Of a DNA stretch of 44,125 bases, positions 34,616 through 44,008 are shown piece after piece. The DNA is from Mucilaginibacter sp. (GTDB taxonomy: Bacteria > Bacteroidota > Bacteroidia > Sphingobacteriales > Sphingobacteriaceae). The notes below the pieces were generated by a model. The model saw nothing but the letters and a program-made list of their open reading frames with translations, ran no database searches and was not told where the DNA came from. The position numbers and the translations under genes were made by a program. The stretch spans positions 1 through 44,125 of the forward strand of contig NZ_JANYGH010000077.1 in the NCBI RefSeq assembly GCF_025362475.1, in the 5' to 3' direction. How positions within the stretch are numbered: the first letter of the stretch is position 1; the number at the start of each line of letters is the position of its first letter.

Positions 34616-35161
34616 ATGGAAGATGAACGAATTATTGTAAGGTCAGCCATTCCCGCTGATGTGATCTTCGCCGATCAGATTATTAGTGAAATGGAAAGTT
34701 CTGCGATAGCGAGGGGTTCCGGGATCTCCAAAAGGTCTGCAGCCTCTGTAATAGAAAAGATCGATAACGGCAAAGCCATCGTTGCCGTAACCGAAAATGG
34801 CGAATGGGTAGGTTTCTCTTACATCGAAGCCTGGGATAATGAGCAATTTGTATCCAACAGTGGCCTCATCGTTTCCCCCAAGCACCGTAACAATGGTGTA
34901 GCCTCTCAAATTAAAACCAAAATTTTTGAATTATCCCGTACCTGGTATCCTACAGCAAAAGTATTCAGCATTACATCGGGCCTGGCTATTATGAAAATGA
35001 ACACCAAACTGGGTTTTGAACCGGTTACCTATGCCCAGGTAGCACAGGAACCTCGCTTTTGGGATAGCTGCAAAAGCTGTGTGAACTATGATGTATTGCA
35101 AAGTAAAAACAGGTGCAACTGCCTTTGTACCGCAATGTTGTATGATCCTCAATTAAACTAA
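34616..35161 (+). CDS. GNAT acyltransferase of the Bacteroidota arginine-cluster type, Cys-rich tail
   Basis: A 181-residue GNAT enzyme. The acyl-CoA loop is VSPKHRNNGVAS (about residues 87-98), preceded by FVSNSGLI. A distinctive C-terminal tail has CKSC (C152, C155) and CNCLC (C167, C169, C171) around NYDVLQSKN. From memory this tail marks the acetyltransferase that heads arginine-biosynthesis operons in Bacteroidota, where it is taken as the N-acetylglutamate or N-acyl-amino-acid synthase. Here the next gene is an ArgE-like deacylase but no argB, C, D, F, G or H is present. The start ATG 34616 follows a long untranscribed gap. Substrate is inferred, not shown. Confidence 0.8.
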   Translation: MEDERIIVRSAIPADVIFADQIISEMESSAIARGSGISKRSAASVIEKIDNGKAIVAVTENGEWVGFSYIEAWDNEQFVSNSGLIVSPKHRNNGVASQIKTKIFELSRTWYPTAKVFSITSGLAIMKMNTKLGFEPVTYAQVAQEPRFWDSCKSCVNYDVLQSKNRCNCLCTAMLYDPQLN

Positions 35162-35167
35162 TTGAAC

Positions 35168-36343
35168 ATGGTTATGATAAATGATTTAAACCAGCGGAGC
35201 CTTTCAAGAGTTGGAGAAGGCATGCCCTTAAACCCTCATTTTTTTAGCGAATCTGTTGCCTTATTGCAGCAATTGATCAAAACCCGGTCGTTTAGCGGGG
35301 ATGAAAGTGATGTGGCCGATATTGTACATCAGTATTTGTTTGGCTACTCAGTTAAAGTAAAGCGTAAAGGAAATAATTTATGGTGTTATAATAAGTTTTA
35401 TGATGAAACCAAACCGACAATACTGCTTAACTCTCATCTGGATACGGTTATGCCAAACGAGGGGTATACCAAAGATCCGTTTTGCCCGGAAATAGCCGAG
35501 GGGAAACTTTACGGCCTGGGCAGTAACGATGCCGGGGGATGCCTGGTATCCCTGGTAGCTACCTTTCTGCATTTTTACAGTTACCATGGCCTTGGATTTA
35601 ACTTATGCCTGGCCATAACAGCCGAAGAAGAAAACTCCGGGGAGAACGGTATAAAATGTATTCTGCCCCTGTTAGGCAACCTGGAGCTTGCCATAGTTGG
35701 CGAACCTACGCTACTACAAATGGCTGTTGCCGAAAAAGGCAACCTGGTTATTGATTGTATCAGTAACGGGCGCTCGGGGCATGCGGCAAGGGAAGAGGGC
35801 GATAATGCTATTCATAAATGCCTTAAAGATCTGGAGTGGTTTCGGAGTTATCAGTTTCCTCAGCAGCTAAAAGGATTGGTGCCGGTTAAAATGACAGTTA
35901 CCACCATAAAATCGGGCTTGCAGCATAATATTGTACCGGCCCGATGTGAGTTTACCGTGGATATCCGCAATGATGATACCTATACTCAACTGCAGATACT
36001 GGATGTTATTAAAAAGAATGTGTCTTGCCAGGTAAAAGTGCGCCCGGGTTCATTGGGCGCGTCTTCCGTTTCGATGGATCATCCTATCGTAAAAACAGGT
36101 ATCGCCATAGGATGCAAAACTTATAATTCGCCAACCACGTCTGATCAGGCCTGGCTATCGGTGCCGTCGGTTAAGATAGGCCCGGGCGATTCGGCGCGGT
36201 CGCACTCTTCGGATGAATTTATTTACCTCGAAGAGATCAAAAAAGGGATCAGCCTATACATCAGGCTACTGGATACATTGCCGCTGATGCTGATCAATAA
36301 TCCCAACAAATACAAAAATGAAATCAAACATATTAATAATTGA
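35168..36343 (+). CDS. M20 family deacylase, ArgE/acetylornithine deacetylase-like
   Basis: A zinc-dependent amidohydrolase that should remove an acyl group from an N-acyl amino acid such as N-acetylornithine. Ligand motifs are complete: LNSHLDTV (H90, D92), GSNDAGG (D121), AITAEEENSG (E153, E154), VGEPT (E179) and ARSHSSDEF (H346). The dimerisation (lid) domain occupies about residues 190-300 (GRSGHAAREEGDNAIHKCLK). I start at ATG 35168, six bases after the acyltransferase stop; an ATG at 35174 is also possible. Its 3' end overlaps the sigma-54 activator gene by 26 bases. Confidence 0.88.
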   Translation: MVMINDLNQRSLSRVGEGMPLNPHFFSESVALLQQLIKTRSFSGDESDVADIVHQYLFGYSVKVKRKGNNLWCYNKFYDETKPTILLNSHLDTVMPNEGYTKDPFCPEIAEGKLYGLGSNDAGGCLVSLVATFLHFYSYHGLGFNLCLAITAEEENSGENGIKCILPLLGNLELAIVGEPTLLQMAVAEKGNLVIDCISNGRSGHAAREEGDNAIHKCLKDLEWFRSYQFPQQLKGLVPVKMTVTTIKSGLQHNIVPARCEFTVDIRNDDTYTQLQILDVIKKNVSCQVKVRPGSLGASSVSMDHPIVKTGIAIGCKTYNSPTTSDQAWLSVPSVKIGPGDSARSHSSDEFIYLEEIKKGISLYIRLLDTLPLMLINNPNKYKNEIKHINN

Positions 36344-37658
36344 TGATGAGGTAAAGCTCAGCGAACTGATGGCCAGGATCCTGGTGCTGGAAGGCTATAA
36401 CGTAATGCAGGCTTCCAGCGCCAAAGCCGGGATCCGCCTGGTTGAGCGTGAAGACATAAGGGTAGTATTAAGCGATGTGAAATTACCCGATGCTAATGGG
36501 GTTGACCTGGTAGAGCGAATAAAAAAGTTAAAGCCTTATATAGAAGTCATCAATCTTACAGCCTTTGGTTCCATTAGCGACGGTGTTTTGGCTATCAAGA
36601 ACGGGGCCTTTGATTACCTTACCAAAGGTGATGATAATGATAAGATCATCCCCCTGGTTAGTAAAGCTATTGATAAGGCCAACCTGCAATACCAGGTGAG
36701 TGAATTACAAAAACAGAGCGAGGTGCAACATGGTTTTCCGATAGTTCTGGGGCAGTCGCCCGCAATATTGGAAGCCGTGGACCTGGCCAAAAAGGTAGCA
36801 CAAACAGATGCTACGGTGTTGCTGCTTGGCGAAACCGGTACCGGTAAAGAGGTTTTTGCCGAAGCCATTCATACCGAAAGTTTAAGGAAAGATAAACCCT
36901 TTGTAGCTGTAAACTGCAGCGCTTTTAGTAAAGAGTTGTTGGAGAGTGAATTGTTTGGCTATAAGGCCGGCGCATTTACCGGGGCCATAAAAGATAAAAA
37001 GGGCTTGTTTGAAGAAGCCAGCGGCGGCACCATTTTTTTGGATGAACTGGGTGAAATGAGCCATGACCTGCAGGCTAAACTGTTAAGGGTATTGGAAAAC
37101 GGCACGTTCATAAAAATTGGCGAAACCAAAACTACTAAAGTAAATGTAAGGCTGATCGCCGCTACGAACCGCGATCTGCAAAAGGAATCGGAGGAAGGCC
37201 ATTTTAGGCTGGATCTGTTTTACCGCCTGTCGGGGTTTTCTATTGTTTTGCCGCCATTGCGCGAGCGGGTAGGCGATATAGAGGTACTTGCCCGGCATTT
37301 TATAAAACTATACTCGGCCAAGGTTAAGAAAAAACAACCGGGTGTAGATGAGCGCTTTTTTAAGCTGCTTAACCAGCATAAATGGAATGGTAACATCAGG
37401 GAACTGAAAAATGTGATTGAGCGGGTAATTATCCTGATGGATGAGCCAATGCTTACCCCTAAATTATTACCCAATGAATTTCATAACGGTGGCTATTATG
37501 ACCTGGTAGCGCTCGACCTCAACAGCGTGGAAAAACACCATATCCGCAGAATATTGAAGTATGTTAAAGGTAATAAAACCGAGGCAGCCCGTGTGCTGGG
37601 GATAGGGCTAGCCACCCTTTACCGTAAAATAGAGGAGTACCAGATACTCATGAACTGA
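36318..37658 (+). CDS. NtrC-type sigma-54-dependent response regulator
   Basis: A 446-residue activator with three domains. The receiver (about 3-118) has D9, D10, the phospho-acceptor D53, T81 and K103 in place. The AAA+ domain (about 142-380) has GETGTGKE (171-178), the sigma-54-contacting GAFTGA loop (218-223) and Walker B GGTIFLDE. A C-terminal Fis-type HTH covers NKTEAARVLGIGLATLYRKI. It should activate RpoN-dependent promoters when phosphorylated. Its ATG lies inside the end of the M20 gene, so the two are translationally coupled. No partner histidine kinase gene is in the window. Confidence 0.95.
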   Translation: MKSNILIIDDEVKLSELMARILVLEGYNVMQASSAKAGIRLVEREDIRVVLSDVKLPDANGVDLVERIKKLKPYIEVINLTAFGSISDGVLAIKNGAFDYLTKGDDNDKIIPLVSKAIDKANLQYQVSELQKQSEVQHGFPIVLGQSPAILEAVDLAKKVAQTDATVLLLGETGTGKEVFAEAIHTESLRKDKPFVAVNCSAFSKELLESELFGYKAGAFTGAIKDKKGLFEEASGGTIFLDELGEMSHDLQAKLLRVLENGTFIKIGETKTTKVNVRLIAATNRDLQKESEEGHFRLDLFYRLSGFSIVLPPLRERVGDIEVLARHFIKLYSAKVKKKQPGVDERFFKLLNQHKWNGNIRELKNVIERVIILMDEPMLTPKLLPNEFHNGGYYDLVALDLNSVEKHHIRRILKYVKGNKTEAARVLGIGLATLYRKIEEYQILMN

Positions 37659-37820
37659 TCAGGATGAGAAAGCTACCATCACAAAATGAGAAGGTTTTAG
37701 CCGAATCCGCAAAAGAAGAATCGTAATTGAATAATTATCTCCCTGATAATCAAATTAAAACAAACCAGCCTCAAAATCTGGAATAGCAATTGGCAGCCAT
37801 GCCACAATTAACACAGCAAA

Positions 37821-37860
37821 AAAGGGCAGAGCATTAAAAAGCAAAAGCGCTTTGCCCTTT
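37821..37860 (+). terminator. Possible terminator downstream of the sigma-54 activator
   Basis: AAAGGGCAGAGC (37821-37832) and GCTTTGCCCTTT (37849-37860) pair over 12 bases with one G-U pair and a 16-base loop. The T-tract is only the TTT of the stem end, so termination is uncertain. It lies 28 bases before the next ATG and could also be a leader hairpin. Confidence 0.45.
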
Positions 37861-37888
37861 ATGCTAACAAGTATTATCCATATTTAAA

Positions 37889-39283
37889 ATGAAAAAATTT
37901 TTCTTATCAATTTTCTTAGGCACTTTATTAACTACTGCCTATTCCCAGGACCAGGCAGTATCCCTCAAAAAGGATAGCACCATCGTTAAAGATACCGTAA
38001 AAACCAAAGCCGAGCCATTTGCCTTTGGCGATTTTACCTGGCTAAATGGTAACGACCGCAGGCACAAAGCCCTGCTGGATACCAAATATTTTACCGGTCG
38101 TTTTTTGTTAGATTTTAATTACACCGCATCAAACAATAACCCTATTGACCATACCGTGGTAGGTTCAACCGCTTTAGCCCGCGACCATGAGTTTGAAATC
38201 TCAACTGTAGCCTTTGGTGGCGATTTCCATTACGATAATGTGCGTGCAAGTTTACTTACCCAATTTGGTACACGGTCCACTGTAGTGCCCCGGAACGATT
38301 TTAGCGTTACCCGTGGCCAGTTTGATCTTTCAACGGCATACCGTTATTTAAGTGAGGCTAATGCCGGTTACCACTTTAATGTGCTGAATGGTATTAACGT
38401 TGATGCAGGTATTTTCATGTCATACGTTGGCTTATTCTCTTATTACAATGCCGAGAACTGGGCCTACCAGCCATCATTCACATCAGATAATACACCTTGG
38501 TTCTTTAACGGTGTACGTGTCCAGATCTTTGTATCAGATAAGTTGAAGATTGAGCCATGGCTTATTAACGGTTGGCAGTCATACGGCATGTTTAATAGCA
38601 GGCCAGGTATAGGCGGCCAAATACTATGGCGCCCAAAAGAGTGGTTGCAGGTTTTAACAAACAACTATTATGGTGCCGATACACAGGACAAGCCCGGCCG
38701 TAAACGTTTCCATACAGATAATAGCATCGAGGTTCGTTATTACAAAAGCACCAACAAAAACTCGTTTGTAAACAGCGCTGCCTTCTCTGTAACCGGCGAC
38801 CTTGGTGATGAAAAAGGCGACGGCGTTAACGGCTTCACATCCGATCCGGTTAAAGGCCCTGGACAATATTTTGCCAGCGCTATGCTTTATCACAGAATGG
38901 TAATGGCAAAAGGCCATTTAGGCTGGACAGTGGGCGGTGGTTTTATGAATAACCCGGGCCGTTACCTGGTATTATACCCAACCGGCGATGCAAACCCAAT
39001 CCCGGCTATTAATACAGGTGCTGTAGGTACCCATCCATTCTCTGCCAATCCCGGCGATAAATTTAAGGCCTATGATTATTCAACCACGGTTGATTTAATG
39101 CCGAACGATTACCTCACTTTTAGAATGGAGGTTGTGCACCGTCATGCTAATGTGCCATATTTTGCAGGCCATGGAGGTGTTACTTCGCCGGATGGATATA
39201 ATACTACCCCGGTAGGAAATTTTGTTCCAGACCTGGTTAATTCAGAGACAAGGTTCATCGCAGCGTTACTGGTAAGATTTTAA
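37889..39283 (+). CDS. BBP2-family outer-membrane porin
   Basis: A 464-residue beta-barrel protein with a signal peptide (MKKFFLSIFLGTLLTTAYSQ). It has the OmpL-like beta-barrel porin-2 features: FTWLNGNDRRHKALLDTKYF early on, AGIFMSYVGLFSYYNAENWA (about 175-194), PWFFNGVRVQIF, and a final aromatic strand ending LLVRF. Such porins allow passive diffusion of small solutes; substrate is unknown. It is followed by a strong terminator, so it is likely monocistronic. Confidence 0.85.
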   Translation: MKKFFLSIFLGTLLTTAYSQDQAVSLKKDSTIVKDTVKTKAEPFAFGDFTWLNGNDRRHKALLDTKYFTGRFLLDFNYTASNNNPIDHTVVGSTALARDHEFEISTVAFGGDFHYDNVRASLLTQFGTRSTVVPRNDFSVTRGQFDLSTAYRYLSEANAGYHFNVLNGINVDAGIFMSYVGLFSYYNAENWAYQPSFTSDNTPWFFNGVRVQIFVSDKLKIEPWLINGWQSYGMFNSRPGIGGQILWRPKEWLQVLTNNYYGADTQDKPGRKRFHTDNSIEVRYYKSTNKNSFVNSAAFSVTGDLGDEKGDGVNGFTSDPVKGPGQYFASAMLYHRMVMAKGHLGWTVGGGFMNNPGRYLVLYPTGDANPIPAINTGAVGTHPFSANPGDKFKAYDYSTTVDLMPNDYLTFRMEVVHRHANVPYFAGHGGVTSPDGYNTTPVGNFVPDLVNSETRFIAALLVRF

Positions 39284-39355
39284 TTTCCCAAAAACATTAT
39301 AAAAACCGGCAATAACTTACGCTTGATTGTTTGGCTAAGTTTAGTAAGGTTGGAG

Positions 39356-39379
39356 GCCGGGTTTGCCGCCCGGCTTTTT
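39356..39379 (+). terminator. Terminator after the porin gene
   Basis: GCCGGG (39356-39361) and CCCGGC (39369-39374) with a 7-base loop, followed by TTTTT. Confidence 0.85.
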
Positions 39380-39429
39380 AATAAGCTACTATCTACAAAT
39401 AGTACATCATAACAATAAATCAAAATAAA

Positions 39430-40032
39430 ATGAAAAATTCAATTAAGATGCTTGTCGCCATAATGGTGATCAGCGTGCAGGTCAACATGCTATATGCTCA
39501 AGGTAAAATGAACAGTACCGGTATTTATTTAACAGAGCAAGACTACAAAGCAGGCAAGCTAAGCTATGTTTTAGGTACAGATGATAAAATGCGTTTGAAT
39601 GGTTTTTTAGAGGGCAGAAATGTAAGCCTTACCGTTCAGGGCAAAAAAATCAAGCTGTCTAAAAATGAAATATTTGGCTATCGCCAGGATAACTGCGATT
39701 ATAGGTTTTACCAGAATGAAGCTTACCGTGTATTGGATACAGCCGGCTTCCTGCTTTACAGCAAAGATCAGTTAACCCAACAAGGCAAGGGCCCCAAACC
39801 GGTCCAAACGTATTTTTACAGTGTAAATACAGCAAAACCTGTTTTAAGCTTAACGCTTGAAAATATTTATAAAAGCTTCGCTGCCGAACGCGGGTTCCGT
39901 TACAATGTAGAAAGTAACTTTCACCAGGATGCCGACCTGATCACCTTTGATAGGGCAAACAGGCAATATCAAATCAAATACCTGTACCAGGAGTATAAAC
40001 ATACTTCCACAGCACAACATGCCTCACTTTAA
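39430..40032 (+). CDS. Secreted protein of unknown function
   Basis: A 200-residue protein with a signal peptide (MKNSIKMLVAIMVISVQVNM, cleavage near YAQG). The mature part has YLTEQDYKAGKLSYVL, LSKNEIFGYRQDNCDYRFYQ and LLYSKDQLTQQGKGPKPVQT, resembling recurring small exported Bacteroidota proteins. I do not recognise a named family. It has its own terminator on each side, and so is probably monocistronic. Confidence 0.65.
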   Translation: MKNSIKMLVAIMVISVQVNMLYAQGKMNSTGIYLTEQDYKAGKLSYVLGTDDKMRLNGFLEGRNVSLTVQGKKIKLSKNEIFGYRQDNCDYRFYQNEAYRVLDTAGFLLYSKDQLTQQGKGPKPVQTYFYSVNTAKPVLSLTLENIYKSFAAERGFRYNVESNFHQDADLITFDRANRQYQIKYLYQEYKHTSTAQHASL

Positions 40033-40056
40033 TTAACTATTGATACCCTTATGAAC

Positions 40057-40091
40057 AGAAGCCCTGGTGTAATGCCGGGCTTCTTTTTTTT
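40057..40091 (+). terminator. Terminator after the secreted-protein gene
   Basis: AGAAGCCC (40057-40064) and GGGCTTCT (40077-40084) with a 12-base loop, followed by a run of eight T (40084-40091). Confidence 0.9.
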
Positions 40092-40321
40092 ATAGGGAAA
40101 TAATGTGGTTTTTGAATTGACTTTTAATTTATCTTTCGCCAAAAGTACAGGCATCCTACAAATCGTATCAACTTTTCTTCAAAACAAATCAATCATTCAT
40201 CCTTACTAAAGCCGGTTCGTTTTTTAATATAATTTTAGCGCAAAGTAACCTGAACCATACCCCTGTGACTTTTTTTAAAGGAATAAGGAGTTGGACTAAC
40301 AACCTGCATCGACCTTAAATT

Positions 40322-42556
40322 ATGAACATTAAAAAACTTTTATCCATAGCTATTATAGCTATGCCTTCCCTTTTGTTTGCCCAGCAATGGCAGCCTAAAA
40401 AAGCTGTGTTGATGACCCGCTTCGCAAAAGATGTAAATCCGGATAGTGTGTTGCCCGAGTACCCAAGGCCACAAATGACCCGCGAAAAATGGCTTAACCT
40501 TAACGGGCTGTGGCAATATCAACCCGGTGCCGTTGGTGATGCTGTACCTGATGGTAAATTATCAAAATCAATACTGGTGCCTTTCCCGGTTGAGTCCGCA
40601 CTTTCGGGCGTAATGGAACATCACGACAGGCTTTGGTACCGCCGTAAATTTGTTGTGCCAAGCACCTGGAAGGGCGAGCATATCCTGCTGCATTTTGGCG
40701 CGGTTGATTATGAATCAGAAGTTTTTGTTAATGGCAAAAGTTTCGGCGTACATACAGGCGGATATGATCCATTTAGCTATGATATTACTTCGGCTCTCAA
40801 AAGTGCTGGTCCGCAGGAAATAACCGTAAGGGTTTTTGACCCTACCGATGATGGCGGTTTTCCAAGAGGGAAGCAAAGTCTGCATCCGCAGGGTATTATG
40901 TATACTCCCACTACGGGCATCTGGCAAACAGTTTGGCTTGAGCCTGTGCCGGTAACCAATATCAACGATATCAGGATCACGCCCGATATCGATAAGTCGG
41001 TGGTTAAGCTTACAGTAAATACCGGGGGCAACAGCGCTGGTTATAGCGTTGCTATCAAAGTAAAAGATGGGCTAAACGTGGTGCAAACCATTACAGGCAA
41101 TGCGGATGAGGAAATCAGTGTACCCGTAAAAAATGCAAAACTATGGTCGCCAGATTCACCTTTCCTGTATAATATGGATATCAGCCTGCAAAAAAATGGT
41201 AAAACGGTAGATGCTGTTTCCAGCTATTTCGGGATGCGTAAAATCTCTGTAGGGGTAGAGGATGGCTACAAAAAACTGTTCCTGAATAATAAGTTCCTCT
41301 TCCAGATCGGTCCGCTTGATCAAGGTTTCTGGCCCGATGGAATTTATACCGCGCCAACAGACGCGGCCATTAAAAACGATCTGCAAATGATCAAAAACTA
41401 TGGTTTCAATATGGTGCGTAAACACATCAAGGTGGAGCCGTACCGCTGGTATTATTGGGCCGATAAGCTGGGTTTAATGGTTTGGCAGGATATGCCATCG
41501 GCAAACTCCTACACTGAGCATACCCCGCCGGTTGATACTGTCGCCTATGCATCTGAGCTTACCCGTATGGTAAAAACACACTGGAACTCGCCAAGTATTG
41601 TTACCTGGGTGGTATTTAACGAAGGCCAGGGGCAGCATAATACGCCGGGATTGGTAAATATGGTTCGTAAGCTTGATGATTCCCGCTTAATTAACCAGGC
41701 CAGTGGCGGCGGCCATTTTGGTGTGGGCGATTATATGGATATTCATAGCTACCCGCCACCGGCTGCACCGGCAAGCACTACACAGGTTTTGGCCTGCGGC
41801 GAGTATGGTGGCATTGGCTATATTATACCGGGCCATATCTGGAAATCGGGTCCTACGTATATCATGATTGATAACCAAAAAGACTATACCAACCTGTATG
41901 ATACCTATGCCAACGACCTGGTGCTATACAAAACCAATAAAGGTTTAAGCGCGGCAGTATATACCGAGATTACCGATGTGGAAATAGAATTGAATGGCTT
42001 GCTCACTTATGACAGGGCTATTGATAAAGGCGGCGCAGCAAAAATCAAAGCATCAAACACCAAAGTAATTAATGATAAGTTGTACATCAACGATGTTTTG
42101 CCATCATCCCAAACCGATAGCCGTACCTGGAAATACACCTTTGATAAACCAGGCGAAAGCTGGTTTGCGGGTAAGTTTAATGATGCCGCGTGGAAAACCG
42201 GCTTGGGCGGTTTTGGCACAAGCTTTACACCGGGCGTTAACGTTAAAACGGTGTGGAATACCAATGATATCTGGATTAGGCAGGAATTCACCTTAAATGA
42301 AAAGAAGAATATAGACAGAGATAACCTTGTTTTATATATTCACCATGATGAAAATTGCGAGGTGTATATCAACGGCGTTAAAGCTGCAAGTATTGATGGC
42401 GCTACATCTGGCTATGCCGTTGCACCCATGAGCAAAGAAAGCAAGGCCGCGCTAAACCTCAATGGTAAAAATGTGATCGCTATTTATTGTCACCAAACAG
42501 TAGGAGGGCAGTATATAGATGCCGGCATCTCGGTTTTAAGTAAAACAAAGCCTTAA
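40322..42556 (+). CDS. Secreted glycoside hydrolase family 2 enzyme
   Basis: A 744-residue secreted retaining glycosidase with a signal peptide (IAIIAMPSLLFAQQ). Domains in order: the N-terminal sugar-binding jelly-roll (about 30-215, including REKWLNLNGLWQYQ and LWYRRKFVVP), an Ig-like domain (about 217-310), and the TIM-barrel. The acid/base is E434 in VVFNEGQGQ and the nucleophile E494 in CGEYGG. A C-terminal carbohydrate-binding-like beta domain (about 605-740) follows, with DNLVLYIHHDENCEVYINGV. Substrate (beta-galactoside, glucuronide or other) cannot be fixed. A terminator follows. The LacI regulator lies downstream but may control the following gene instead. Confidence 0.9.
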   Translation: MNIKKLLSIAIIAMPSLLFAQQWQPKKAVLMTRFAKDVNPDSVLPEYPRPQMTREKWLNLNGLWQYQPGAVGDAVPDGKLSKSILVPFPVESALSGVMEHHDRLWYRRKFVVPSTWKGEHILLHFGAVDYESEVFVNGKSFGVHTGGYDPFSYDITSALKSAGPQEITVRVFDPTDDGGFPRGKQSLHPQGIMYTPTTGIWQTVWLEPVPVTNINDIRITPDIDKSVVKLTVNTGGNSAGYSVAIKVKDGLNVVQTITGNADEEISVPVKNAKLWSPDSPFLYNMDISLQKNGKTVDAVSSYFGMRKISVGVEDGYKKLFLNNKFLFQIGPLDQGFWPDGIYTAPTDAAIKNDLQMIKNYGFNMVRKHIKVEPYRWYYWADKLGLMVWQDMPSANSYTEHTPPVDTVAYASELTRMVKTHWNSPSIVTWVVFNEGQGQHNTPGLVNMVRKLDDSRLINQASGGGHFGVGDYMDIHSYPPPAAPASTTQVLACGEYGGIGYIIPGHIWKSGPTYIMIDNQKDYTNLYDTYANDLVLYKTNKGLSAAVYTEITDVEIELNGLLTYDRAIDKGGAAKIKASNTKVINDKLYINDVLPSSQTDSRTWKYTFDKPGESWFAGKFNDAAWKTGLGGFGTSFTPGVNVKTVWNTNDIWIRQEFTLNEKKNIDRDNLVLYIHHDENCEVYINGVKAASIDGATSGYAVAPMSKESKAALNLNGKNVIAIYCHQTVGGQYIDAGISVLSKTKP

Positions 42557-42578
42557 AGTTTTATAAGTTTTAATTTTT

Positions 42579-42617
42579 AAAATGGCTCCTGCAAATTGTG
42601 AGGGGCCATTTTTTTTG
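42579..42617 (+). terminator. Terminator after the GH2 gene
   Basis: AAAATGGCTCCT (42579-42590) and AGGGGCCATTTT (42601-42612) pair over 12 bases with one wobble, loop of 10, followed by more T. Confidence 0.9.
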
Positions 42618-42771
42618 TTGATTTTTATCGAACTAAAAGTCCCTGTTTGGCAAGGTATTATTAGTTAAAATAAGTAAACCGAATTGTGATTAAAATAAAT
42701 CGGGTGAAGGTTTCGCGTTATAAATTCAATTTGATATATTAACCTATATTTAAAATAACTAATATAAACGG

Positions 42772-43797
42772 GTGAAAAAGAAATTATCAATTGTTGATAT
42801 TGCTAACGCGCTAAACGTATCAAAAACTACCATTTCATTTATTTTGAACGGGCGTGCACAGGAAAAGCGGATCAGTAGCGAATTGATTGAGCGGGTAATG
42901 AAATATGTTGCCGAAGTGGGGTACAAGCCCAATTCCCTTGCTAAAAGTTTACGTACAGGTAAATCCAATACCATCGGTTTAATGGTGGAGGATATATCAA
43001 ACCCGTTTTTTGCAAGTATAGCAAGGCTGATTGAAGACCGCGCCTACAAAAATGGGTATAAAATTATTTATTGCAGTACCGATAATGATACCCACAAAAC
43101 CCGGGAACTGATAGATATGTTTAGGGACAGGCATGTAGATGGTTATATCATGGCCCCGCCCGAGGGGATAGAGGAGGATATACAATCCCTTATAAACGAT
43201 GGGATGCCGGTGGTATTATTTGACAGGCATTTGCCAAAGGTGAATACAGATTTTGTAGAGGTAGATAATTACTTCGGCGCCTACAACGCGACGAAACATT
43301 TTATTGAACAGGGGTTTAAGAATATAGCTTTTGTTACCTTTTTATCATCGCAAACACAAATGGTTGATCGTGTAAAAGGGTATGAGGAAGCTATAAAGAG
43401 CGAAAATTTGGAGGCTGTAGTAAAAGAGATTGCCTTTAACCAAAACGACGAACTGATCCTGGAGCCACTGCGTGATTTTTTAAAAACACATCAGGATATT
43501 GATGCTATACTTTCGGGGAACAATCACCTTGGTATCTGTTGCCTTAAAATCATGAAAGAACTCAATATACAAGTGCATAGCGATATCGCATTAATATCTT
43601 TTGATGATCATGATGTGTTTGAATTGCACTCACCGTCTATATCGGCCATAGCTCAGCCAGTTGAGGCAATTGCAGATAATGTGATAACCGTTTTATTAAA
43701 AAGATTAAACGCGCTATCTATACCAGAAAAATCACAGGCTATTATTTTAAAAACGGATTTGCAGATCAGAAATTCATCGATAAGAAAGCTCCTTTAA
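42772..43797 (+). CDS. LacI family transcriptional regulator
   Basis: A 341-residue repressor. The N-terminal LacI helix-turn-helix reads LSIVDIANALNVSKTTISFI, followed by the hinge-helix region GYKPNSLAKSLRTGKSNTIG. The periplasmic-binding-protein-like effector domain fills the rest (IGLMVEDISNPFFASIARLI, and LISFDDHDVFELHSPSISAI). It starts at GTG 42772 (alternative GTG/ATG start not needed). It lies between a GH2 gene, separated by a terminator, and the DapA-like gene with its own promoter. It likely controls that gene or its operon. Confidence 0.93.
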   Translation: MKKKLSIVDIANALNVSKTTISFILNGRAQEKRISSELIERVMKYVAEVGYKPNSLAKSLRTGKSNTIGLMVEDISNPFFASIARLIEDRAYKNGYKIIYCSTDNDTHKTRELIDMFRDRHVDGYIMAPPEGIEEDIQSLINDGMPVVLFDRHLPKVNTDFVEVDNYFGAYNATKHFIEQGFKNIAFVTFLSSQTQMVDRVKGYEEAIKSENLEAVVKEIAFNQNDELILEPLRDFLKTHQDIDAILSGNNHLGICCLKIMKELNIQVHSDIALISFDDHDVFELHSPSISAIAQPVEAIADNVITVLLKRLNALSIPEKSQAIILKTDLQIRNSSIRKLL

Positions 43798-43984
43798 ATA
43801 TTCCTGCAGAGGAAGTTTTTATTTTGACACGGGTTTTAATGGTTTCCCTTTTTGGGAATGGCTTAGCCATATCTTAACCCAAATTATCGCTCCTCCATTA
43901 TTTATTATGCAAAAAGAGGTCATTCTTGCTAAAATATGGCTAATGATTGCTAAATTGTTAGTTCAATAACATATGATACTGTAT

Positions 43985-43992
43985 TACTTTTG
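43985..43992 (+). promoter_or_regulatory. -7 box of the DapA-family gene
   Basis: TACTTTTG fits TAnnTTTG exactly and lies 16 bases before the ATG at 44009. No clear TTTG -33 box is seen at the right spacing. A LacI-type operator was not recognised. Confidence 0.5.
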
Positions 43993-44008
43993 ATAAAAAT
44001 ATTTAAGA

